A DNA stretch of 11,002 bases, from assembly GCA_905193725.1 (NCBI GenBank), contig CAJJPW010000053.1:1-11002 (forward strand), in the 5' to 3' direction. Under the pieces are notes generated by a model that made no database searches, was not told the origin of the DNA, and saw nothing but the letters and a program-made list of their open reading frames with translations. A program made the translations under genes and the position numbers. The DNA is from an uncultured Eubacteriales bacterium (lineage in GTDB: Bacteria; Bacillota; Clostridia; Christensenellales; Christensenellaceae). Shown here piece by piece: positions 1 through 5,222 of this stretch. Positions within the stretch are counted from its first letter, which is position 1; every line of letters begins with the position of its first letter.

Positions 1-116
1 ACAGCCAGATGCTCCCCCATATTGCCGCGTAGCAGAGGCAATGGAGACATCATGAGCTCAAAAATAGCGTGCCATAAACCAGCAATGCCAAATAATAGGC
101 TTGAGTTTAAAGTATA
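1..116 (-). other. Open minus-strand frame at left edge, possible membrane-protein fragment
   Basis: Read on the minus strand, an open frame runs from just after a TGA (119-117) off the left edge. It encodes a hydrophobic stretch (LLFGIAGLWHAIFELMMSP) followed by a more polar segment. The only ATG codons are a tandem pair at 53-51 and 50-48, with no Shine-Dalgarno sequence before them. This could be the N-terminal end of a divergent gene, a decayed gene, or chance. The plus-strand frame 1 is also open to 144 but looks less like protein. Nothing allows a functional name. Confidence 0.2.
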
Positions 117-161
117 TCATACTATAGGAAAAAAAGCAAAATAAGAAGAGGGAGTACAGAT

Positions 162-1067
162 ATGAAAGTTTCCGAATGGATCAATACGCAGTCGCTATCT
201 GTGGCTGACAGCATCGCCCACATCAACCGGCACCAAATACTCAAACAGGCAGTTACCGGTTTTGGGCTCAAAGGGAGAGTCACAAGCCTGCTAGATCACC
301 TAAAGGCCGCTCTCTTTCCCAACATCTATGAGAATAAACTGGTGGAAGAGGGATATATGGGCTTTTTGGTGGCGGAGCAGGTCAATAAAGCGGCGATCTT
401 GCTGGAGGAGATTATCCAAGAGGTGCTCACCAACCAATGTGAGAAGCAACAGAAAAGTGGATGTGACCAGTGTGCTCAAAAGGCAGATGAGATTACTATC
501 CAGTTTATGAACAGCCTGCCTAGCATTAGAGAGGTGCTATCCACAGACCTCGTTGCTGCGTACAACGGAGATCCAGCCGCCATCTATTTAGACGAGATTT
601 TACTCAGCTATCCTTCCATTGAGGCAGTTACCGTACGCCGGCTGGCCCACAGGCTCTTCACCTTAAAGGTGCCTATCATTCCCCGAATCATGTCTGAATT
701 GGCTCACCAGGCCACGGGGATTGACATCCACCCAGGGGCTACCATTGGCGAGTACTTCTTCATCGACCACGGAACGGGCGTGGTGATAGGGGAGACCTGC
801 ACCATCGGCAAAAACGTCAAGATATACCAAGGGGTTACCTTAGGGGCCAAGAGCTTTGAATTAGATGACCAGGGCAACCCTATAAAAGGCGTAAAAAGAC
901 ACCCCGACATTGAAGACGATGTTATCATCTACTCAGGTGCGACGATTTTGGGTGGCGATACGGTCATCGGCAGAGGTTCTGTCATCGGCGGCAATGTGTG
1001 GCTCACGAAATCCGTCCCCCCTAACTCTGTGGTAAACAATGCGCAGCCTTCCCCTATCATAAAGTAG
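162..1067 (+). CDS. cysE: Serine O-acetyltransferase, long (EpsC-type) form
   Basis: This cytoplasmic enzyme transfers acetyl from acetyl-CoA to L-serine to make O-acetylserine, the committed step of cysteine synthesis. The 301-residue protein has an N-terminal helical region (about 1-165), including the DPAA segment near 137-140 seen in serine acetyltransferases. A left-handed beta-helix of hexapeptide repeats follows (about 185-285). Catalytic-site landmarks are the DIHPGA motif at 188-193, DHGTGVVIGE at 202-211 and the RHP motif near 246-248. The insert between GAKSF and RHP (about 232-245) and the long N-terminus are typical of the roughly 300-residue form of Firmicutes and Bacteroidetes, not the 270-residue E. 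coli type. The start is supported by AGGGAG at 149-154, seven bases before the ATG. No cysK lies next to it. A possible -35 (TTGAGT, 101-106) has no convincing -10. The C-terminus lacks the long cysteine-synthase-binding tail, ending in SPIIK. Confidence 0.93.
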   Translation: MKVSEWINTQSLSVADSIAHINRHQILKQAVTGFGLKGRVTSLLDHLKAALFPNIYENKLVEEGYMGFLVAEQVNKAAILLEEIIQEVLTNQCEKQQKSGCDQCAQKADEITIQFMNSLPSIREVLSTDLVAAYNGDPAAIYLDEILLSYPSIEAVTVRRLAHRLFTLKVPIIPRIMSELAHQATGIDIHPGATIGEYFFIDHGTGVVIGETCTIGKNVKIYQGVTLGAKSFELDDQGNPIKGVKRHPDIEDDVIIYSGATILGGDTVIGRGSVIGGNVWLTKSVPPNSVVNNAQPSPIIK

Positions 1068-1212
1068 CACTGCAACATAAGAAAGAAACAATACCATGCG
1101 TAGAGTTATGCTCGTGGCATCGCTAGGATGAAATCGGTGTGTAAGACCTTGGGCATTTTACTTATAAATGCAAAAGGTTAACGCCTATTAGCTAAATGGC
1201 AATGAAAAGCTT

Positions 1213-1240
1213 AAACAGCCGAACTAGTTCGGCTGTTTTT
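1213..1240 (+). terminator. Rho-independent terminator after cysE, probably shared with the convergent xre gene
   Basis: An 11-bp perfect stem (AAACAGCCGAA at 1213-1223 pairing with TTCGGCTGTTT at 1228-1238) encloses a CTAG loop and runs into a T-tract on the plus strand. It starts about 145 bases after cysE and ends 10 bases before the stop codon of the convergent regulator. On the minus strand the U-tract is poorer (TTTAAGCTTTT), so it may work in both directions but is best on the plus strand. Nothing recognisable lies in 1068-1212. Confidence 0.85.
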
Positions 1241-1250
1241 AAAATCAGAA

Positions 1251-1460
1251 CTATTTTTTTGAACACCGACCTAGAATATAGTCTGTGGAGACTTTATAGT
1301 ATTGGGCAAGTGATACTAAATGGCGTATGGGAAGTTCATTACTACCGTTCTCATATCTGGAATAGACCTGCTGCGTAGTGTGAATAATTTCTGCTACCTG
1401 TTTTTGTGTTAAGTCATGATCTTCACGAAGCTCTTTTAAAATTTTATGATATGGCTTCAT
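1251..1460 (-). CDS. Small XRE-family helix-turn-helix regulator
   Basis: This 69-residue protein is almost entirely one Cro/CI-type helix-turn-helix domain. The HTH core is LTQKQVAEIIHTTQQVYSRYE (about residues 16-36), followed by the usual ELPIRHLVSLAQYYKVSTDYI helix-turn region and a short tail. It should bind DNA as a dimer; no ligand or partner domain is present. The frame is open upstream to 1517. The ATG at 1460 is chosen because a near-perfect AAGGAGGT (complement of about 1470-1478) sits about nine bases before it. A TATAAT box and several inverted repeats lie just upstream, which fits autoregulation. The gene stands alone between convergent cysE and distant murC, so its targets cannot be inferred. 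It is not close enough to SinR or a phage repressor to name. Confidence 0.85.
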   Translation of the reverse strand: MKPYHKILKELREDHDLTQKQVAEIIHTTQQVYSRYENGSNELPIRHLVSLAQYYKVSTDYILGRCSKK

Positions 1461-1494
1461 ATAGACCCCACCTCCTTTGTGGTTCTTACTTAAA

Positions 1495-1524
1495 ATTATA
1501 AGATAATTAGGCGGCACAGTTCAC
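1495..1524 (-). promoter_or_regulatory. Probable sigma-A promoter of the xre regulator
   Basis: A perfect TATAAT is read on the minus strand at 1500-1495. The -35 position is weak: GTGAAC with an 18-base spacer, or TGAACT with 17. Transcription would start near 1488, giving a leader of about 28 bases. The weak -35 overlaps the edge of the AATGTACATT palindrome. Confidence 0.5.
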
Positions 1525-1556
1525 AATGTACATTTGATATAGTGTAAGTTATATCA
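1525..1556. repeat. Two adjacent inverted repeats upstream of xre, candidate operator
   Basis: The 10-base palindrome AATGTACATT (1525-1534) is followed directly by a 7-bp inverted repeat, TGATATA (1535-1541) and TATATCA (1550-1556), with an 8-base gap. Both lie at or just upstream of the -35 of the regulator promoter. XRE proteins commonly bind such dyads, so autoregulation is a reasonable inference; binding is not shown. Confidence 0.4.
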
Positions 1557-1758
1557 CATTTTTTTTATATTTTTCGTTATTGTGCCACAAAAGGCACACA
1601 AAATACCTAAATTTCAAAAAAAGCAGGATGTTCTAGTCAAAATCATGTACAGTAAAAAATAGAAAAATTTTGAAAAAAAGAATGTAATTGGAAATCATAA
1701 ACGAGCTGTCGTTAAGAATTTATTTTGAAAGTTGGGGGATTATGGGATCTCAAATTCA
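1557..1758. other. AT-rich non-coding stretch between xre and the murC terminator
   Basis: This stretch is very rich in A and T runs and has no convincing gene. It holds one further dyad, TGTGCC-N6-GGCACA (1581-1598), with no T-tract on either strand long enough for a clear terminator. A GGGGG-preceded ATG at 1742 opens only eight codons. The stretch could carry regulatory sites or a small RNA, but nothing specific is recognisable. Confidence 0.5.
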
Positions 1759-1792
1759 TAAAAAATAGGCCGTGAGTTTCAAATCACAGCCT
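1759..1792 (-). terminator. Rho-independent terminator of murC
   Basis: On the minus strand, a 9-bp stem (GGCTGTGA plus one flanking pair, including one G-U pair) with an 8-base loop is followed by TATTTTTTA. It begins about 27 bases after the murC stop codon. The orientation of the T-tract fits termination of murC. Confidence 0.8.
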
Positions 1793-1818
1793 GAGAAATA
1801 ATCGATATGTTTTACACA

Positions 1819-3201
1819 TTATGGATTTAAAAAGATGAGCTGCTGGCGATTGACATCTCCAGAACCCAAGGTGACCAATAGATCTCCAGCTTGGGCATTC
1901 TTTTGCAGATATTCTTTGATATCCTCAAAGGTGGGGAGGTATTTAGCGTTGGAAGAGTTCTTGTTGATCTCCTCTACCAGATCGGTGGCGTGAATCTCAC
2001 CCTTATCGATATCCCTACCAGGGTAGATATCCGGCACCAGCACTTCATATGCAAGAGAAAAACATCTGCCGTACTTTTCCTTTAGCGTCTTGGCTCTGGT
2101 ATATGAGTTGCACTGGAAAAGCACATAGAGATTCTTGTGGGGATATTTAGATGCCGCGTCCATGAGTGCGGAAATCTCGCTGGGATGGTGGGCGTAATCG
2201 TGAAAGATCTTCATTCCCTTCATTTCCCCCACATACTCAAACCGGCGAGCCGCCAAGTGGTATCCGCTCAGTGCCGTCTGGATAGCGCTGAAGGGTATGT
2301 GAAAGCCTTCGGTAGCTGCCCCAATGGCTGCCAGCGCGTTGAGGGCATTATAACTTCCCGGGACGTTGAGGGAAATATGCCCTAAAAGCTCTCCCTTGCG
2401 ATAGACATCAAAGCTGGGAAACCCCAGATCGTTATAGGAGATATGATCGATATAGTAGTCGTATTCGGGCTGCAAGCCATAGGTTACCACCTGATGGCTG
2501 CACCTACCTGCTACCTGCCTTGTGTAGGGATCGTCCATATTGGCAAACAAAATGCCATCTGCCGGCAGCAGGGATACAAATTTTTCAAAAGTTTGAACAA
2601 TTTCGTCAATATCACGATAACAGTCCAGGTGATCGTCATCGATGTTGTTGATGATGATGTAATTGGGGTTGAGGGTCAAAAAGCTCTTCACGTACTCACA
2701 GGCCTCGGTGATGAAGATGTCCGAATGGCCCAGTTTGACACCGCCGCCCATGTAATCTACAATGCCTCCCACATGTACTGTGGCATCTAAATTGGCGTCC
2801 TGGGCAATTAATCCCATCATGGAAGTAATGGTGGTTTTCCCATGACAGCCTGCAATACATAGCACGTGATGATAGCTGCTGGAGATGATGCCCAGCATCT
2901 CCGAGCGCTCTAACATGGGAATGTTGTGCTCCACCCCATAGGCGTATTCTGGATTGGTGGGTTTAATAGCAGCAGAATACACGATGAGATCTGCATTTGC
3001 CACATTTTCCGCACATTGGCCGATGGTATAGGGAATGTGGCTGTGGTCCAGTGTGTCGGTAAAAGACGAATGTTTGATATCCGAACCCTGGACAGTAAAC
3101 CCCAAGTTTTTTAAGATCATGGCAATGCCGCTCATAGAACATCCGCCAATGCCAATAAAGTGTATGGTTTTATCTCTATAGTCATCCAATTTAACTTTCA
3201 T
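1819..3201 (-). CDS. murC: UDP-N-acetylmuramate--L-alanine ligase MurC
   Basis: MurC adds L-alanine to UDP-MurNAc with ATP, the first amino-acid step of peptidoglycan precursor synthesis in the cytoplasm. The 460 residues show the three Mur-ligase domains: an N-terminal Rossmann domain (GIGGCSMSG, 17-25), the ATP-binding central domain (GCHGKTT, 118-124; TEACEYVKSF, 165-174; DDDHLD, 188-193) and the C-terminal domain (FHDYAHHPSEI, 333-343). Length is normal. Some signature positions differ from the usual forms: GCHGKT for GTHGKT, PGSYN (281-285) for PGxHN, FQCNSYTRA (362-370) for FQPHxYTR, and LGSGD (445-449) for LGAGD. The ATG is supported by GGAG seven bases upstream. The gene is divergent from purR, a common clostridial arrangement, and has its own promoter and terminator. 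Confidence 0.96.
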   Translation of the reverse strand: MKVKLDDYRDKTIHFIGIGGCSMSGIAMILKNLGFTVQGSDIKHSSFTDTLDHSHIPYTIGQCAENVANADLIVYSAAIKPTNPEYAYGVEHNIPMLERSEMLGIISSSYHHVLCIAGCHGKTTITSMMGLIAQDANLDATVHVGGIVDYMGGGVKLGHSDIFITEACEYVKSFLTLNPNYIIINNIDDDHLDCYRDIDEIVQTFEKFVSLLPADGILFANMDDPYTRQVAGRCSHQVVTYGLQPEYDYYIDHISYNDLGFPSFDVYRKGELLGHISLNVPGSYNALNALAAIGAATEGFHIPFSAIQTALSGYHLAARRFEYVGEMKGMKIFHDYAHHPSEISALMDAASKYPHKNLYVLFQCNSYTRAKTLKEKYGRCFSLAYEVLVPDIYPGRDIDKGEIHATDLVEEINKNSSNAKYLPTFEDIKEYLQKNAQAGDLLVTLGSGDVNRQQLIFLNP

Positions 3202-3232
3202 ATAAAATCTCCATCCATAATTTTCACAGTCT

Positions 3233-3262
3233 ATTATACTAGGGAAAGCACCTAAATATCAA
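3233..3262 (-). promoter_or_regulatory. Sigma-A promoter of murC
   Basis: On the minus strand, TTGATA (3262-3257) is separated by 18 bases from TATAAT (3238-3233). This is five of six and six of six matches to the consensus. The start of transcription would fall about 25 bases before the murC ATG. Confidence 0.75.
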
Positions 3263-3291
3263 CAGAATAAAAAAATTTATTGCAAAACCCA

Positions 3292-3320
3292 TGGAAAAAT
3301 GGAGAAAAACGAATTATAAT
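3292..3320 (+). promoter_or_regulatory. Sigma-A promoter of purR
   Basis: TGGAAA (3292-3297), a 17-base spacer and a perfect TATAAT (3315-3320). Transcription would start near 3327, about 34 bases before the purR ATG. The -10 overlaps the first PurBox-like element, so bound PurR would block this promoter. Confidence 0.7.
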
Positions 3321-3347
3321 GACTATAAGATAAATATCATTCGTACT
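3306..3347. promoter_or_regulatory. PurBox-like operator pair at the purR promoter
   Basis: AAAACGAATTAT (3306-3317) matches the Bacillus PurBox AWWWCGAACWWT at 11 of 12 positions. A second, inverted element at 3336-3347 (reads AGTACGAATGAT on the minus strand) matches at about 9 of 12. The two CGAA cores face each other with an 18-base gap between boxes; known pairs are usually 16-17 apart. The first box covers the purR -10, which fits autoregulation of purR as in Bacillus. Its effect on divergent murC, about 70 bases away, is unclear. Confidence 0.6.
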
Positions 3348-3360
3348 GGAGTAAACAATT

Positions 3361-4178
3361 ATGGATCGAGTATCGAGAAAAGAGCGGCTTGCTTACATCA
3401 GCTCTGTGCTGACCTCTAACCCCACAAAGTTATACCCACTGGCCCACTTTGTATCCGTGTTGGGCGCGGCAAAGTCCTCTCTTAGTGAAGACATCAATAT
3501 TTTAAGGGACACCTATGAAAAGTTCGAATTAGGGGAGATTGAGACCTTTGTGGGCACCAACGGGGGTATTCGCTACATTCCCCGTCTAGGAGCTGCCGCA
3601 AAAGAGGCTTTTTTTACCCAGATATGTGAGGATTTAAAAGACCCCTCTAGAATCTTGCCAGGGGGATTTTTGTATACGGTGGATGTGTTCTCTAATCCGG
3701 ACTATATGGAGGCAATGGCAAAAATCGTGGCGGAATGGTATTTACATGAGCGCATTGACTTAATTGTGACGGTGGAGACCAAGGGGGTTCCCTTTGCAGC
3801 TGGCGTGGCCAGAATTTTGAATAAGAATATGGTGATTGCCAGACGGGGAAACAAGCTGACGGAAGGATCTGTCATCACGATGAACTATGTATCCGGTTCT
3901 TCTCAGAGGATGCAAACCATGTCTCTAGCCAAAAGAGCGGTGAAAGAAGGCCAGCGGGTTTTGGTCTTGGATGATTTTACGGAGGCGGTACCCTTCGGGC
4001 GATTTGCGACATGATGCGGGAGTTTTCCGTCTCGGTAGTGGGATGCGGCGTGGCAATCGCCACAGCACAACATGCGCAAACCAGAAGAATAGCTGGGCTT
4101 AAGTCCCTGTTGACGCTGGAGATGGTGGATACAGAGAAAAATATAGTGGAAATATCACCAACACAGTCCATAAAATAA
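3361..4178 (+). pseudogene. purR: Purine operon repressor PurR, frameshifted in the PRPP-binding loop
   Basis: PurR of Gram-positive bacteria represses purine synthesis genes; PRPP binding releases it from DNA. The first frame encodes 217 residues: a winged-helix domain (about 1-75, with AAKSSLSEDI at 36-45) and most of the phosphoribosyltransferase-like domain (ILPGG at 98-102, TVETKGVP at 137-144, YVSGSSQRMQTMSLAKR at 176-192, VLVLDDF at 200-206). After DDF the frame changes. From 3981 another frame reads GGGTLRAICDMMREF and continues through KSLLTLEMVD to a TAA at 4176-4178, restoring a normal C-terminus and a total of about 273 residues. Compared with DDFMKAGGT of Bacillus PurR, about four bases are missing at 3979-3980. 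The first frame stops at 4012-4014. A product ending there would keep the DNA-binding domain but lose most of the PRPP loop. GGAG lies nine bases before the ATG. An assembly error is possible, but there is no long homopolymer at the site. Confidence 0.88.
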
Positions 4179-4483
4179 CGGCGAAGGCATAAAACATAGT
4201 ACCGTTACACACATGGCAACAATGATGCCTTACCATAGAGGAGCATCAAATAAAACCCATGATATACTGTGGTGAAAGCTGCTACAGAATGAGGATTGGA
4301 ATATTTACACTTTAAGAAAATGGCATATGGAAGCTTCTGGGAGAAGGTAGGGACTTATAAAATACAATACAAATGAGCCTCATTTGCCCAGCGTTTAGGG
4401 ATTCGTTCGCCTTCCAAACCGATGTCAGCCAAACATCAGTTTACATGTAGAGAGGCAGTTTTGCCAAAAAAAGCTTGTAAAAA
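4179..4483. other. Non-coding stretch between purR and spoVG
   Basis: No gene is recognisable here. In Bacillus a yabJ (RidA) gene occupies this position; no trace of it is seen. There is no good terminator after purR: TAACGG/CCGTTA (4176-4181, 4202-4207) and AAGGCAT/ATGCCTT (4184-4190, 4225-4231) are inverted repeats with long loops and no T-tract. A perfect palindrome lies at 4370-4386. The end near spoVG is A/T rich, the kind of sequence AbrB-type proteins bind in Bacillus. Confidence 0.5.
4370..4386. repeat. Perfect palindrome CAAATGAG-C-CTCATTTG
   Basis: Two perfect 8-base arms flank a single C. There is no following T-tract and the centre is too tight for a stable RNA hairpin, so it looks more like a protein-binding site than a terminator. 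It lies about 100 bases upstream of the spoVG promoter, downstream of a TATAAA at 4356-4361 that lacks a good -35. No known regulator consensus is matched with confidence. Confidence 0.4.
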
Positions 4484-4510
4484 AAAGGGTTTTTTTAAAT
4501 TATGTAGAAT
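4484..4510 (+). promoter_or_regulatory. Sigma-H-like promoter of spoVG
   Basis: AAAGGGTTT (4484-4492), an 11-base spacer and GTAGAAT (4504-4510) match the sigma-H consensus RNAGGAWWW-N11/12-RNNGAAT with one mismatch. Bacillus spoVG is a classical sigma-H gene, so both position and sequence agree. The spoVG ATG is 47 bases downstream of the -10. Confidence 0.65.
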
Positions 4511-4556
4511 ATTTATACTAACTTCTTAAGTATCATTTCATGTGGTGGAGGATAAA

Positions 4557-4838
4557 ATGAATATTACAGACGTACGAATTAGAAAAATTACTTCTACTGG
4601 AAAGATGAAGGCAATTGTGTCGGTGACTTTTGACGACATGTTCGTTGTGCATGACATGAAAATCATCGAAGGGCAGAGCGGGCTATTTATCGCAATGCCC
4701 AGCAGAAAGACTCCCAATGGCGAATACAAAGATATCGCCCATCCCATTAACTCTGAGACGCGGGAGGCAATTCAAGCTATTATCTTACAAAAATATGAGG
4801 AAATGCCGGAAGAAGAAATGGAAGAGGCAGAACTCTAA
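4557..4838 (+). CDS. spoVG: SpoVG, RNA/DNA-binding regulator
   Basis: SpoVG is a small conserved regulator that binds RNA and DNA. In Bacillus it affects septation during sporulation, but it also occurs in non-sporulating bacteria as a global regulator. The 93-residue protein shows the family features: [11 protein letters not shown] at the start, a core with [17 protein letters not shown] (23-39), the strongly conserved [10 protein letters not shown] (42-51) and DIAHPIN (59-65), a helix, and an acidic tail. Length is normal (about 95). The frame opens at a GTG (4542), but the ATG at 4557 is preferred because GGAGG (4547-4551) lies five bases before it and the family begins with this methionine. 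It is followed by a strong terminator and has its own promoter, so it appears monocistronic. The glmU gene that usually follows is absent. Confidence 0.96.
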   Translation: MNITDVRIRKITSTGKMKAIVSVTFDDMFVVHDMKIIEGQSGLFIAMPSRKTPNGEYKDIAHPINSETREAIQAIILQKYEEMPEEEMEEAEL

Positions 4839-4860
4839 ATTTGAATGAAAACATATAGGG

Positions 4861-4892
4861 AAGCTCCCATACTGTATGGGAGCTTTTTTTTT
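4861..4892 (+). terminator. Strong rho-independent terminator after spoVG
   Basis: An 11-bp perfect stem (AAGCTCCCATA with TATGGGAGCTT) has a CTG loop and continues into a run of nine T. It starts 22 bases after the spoVG stop codon. Confidence 0.95.
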
Positions 4893-5222
4893 GCGTGAAA
4901 ACCCCATAACCGTTGTAAATTTTTTGTGAATTTCAATAGAGAATGCCACGAAAAAAGGAAAAAAGTACTATAATTTCATTGGACGTATCTGGCTTAGCAT
5001 ATGAATGGTAAAAATCCAAGAATACGGCTGGAAATGGCGCGAAAATATTTAGCCCAGGAGAATACTCGTTTGCAATCTCGCATAAAATGGGTATAATGTG
5101 TAGGGAACAGCAAATGGAAGATTTGGCTGAATAGTTAGAGAATTACCAAAATTCTGCTATGCACATGGGATTCATAGCGGATAAAGTTGGCAATAACAAT
5201 AGATAGTGAGTTAGGAGATTCT
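4893..5222 (+). other. Gap before the flippase gene, with an interrupted short reading frame
   Basis: No intact gene of recognisable family is present. In the frame 5012-5206, protein-like sequence (SHKMGIMCREQQMEDLAE, then a TAG at 5132-5134, then LENYQNSAMHMGFIADKVG) runs to a TAG at 5204. An overlapping 31-codon ORF starts at ATG 5001 (MNGKNPRIRLEMARKYLAQ) without a ribosome binding site. These may be the remains of a small gene or chance. A TATAAT at 4970-4975 lacks a good -35. A better promoter lies at 5069-5097. In Bacillus, glmU, prs, pth, mfd and spoVT occupy this interval. Confidence 0.35.
5069..5097 (+). promoter_or_regulatory. Probable sigma-A promoter of the flippase gene
   Basis: TTGCAA (5070-5075) with a 16-base spacer, or TTTGCA (5069-5074) with 17, precedes a perfect TATAAT (5092-5097). 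The leader to the ATG at 5223 would be about 120 bases. Confidence 0.6.

Noticed and set aside
704..928. Open minus-strand frame inside cysE
   Set aside because: It is a shadow of the hexapeptide-repeat region of the serine acetyltransferase, with no ribosome binding site and no protein-like features.
1742..1768. Short ORF after GGGGG upstream of the murC terminator
   Set aside because: It encodes only eight residues and has no promoter or conserved context.
3976..3981. Programmed -1 frameshifting as the explanation for purR
   Set aside because: There is no classical slippery heptamer or clear downstream stem, and a -1 slip would still leave the PRPP loop one residue short. A small deletion explains the site better.
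3977..4171. Minus-strand frame across the purR frameshift
   Set aside because: It arises only because it is antisense to the displaced C-terminal frame of purR; no start signal supports it.
4281..4310. Second sigma-H-like site near AGGATTGGAATATTT
   Set aside because: The AGGATT and GAAT elements adjoin with no spacer, so they cannot form a promoter.
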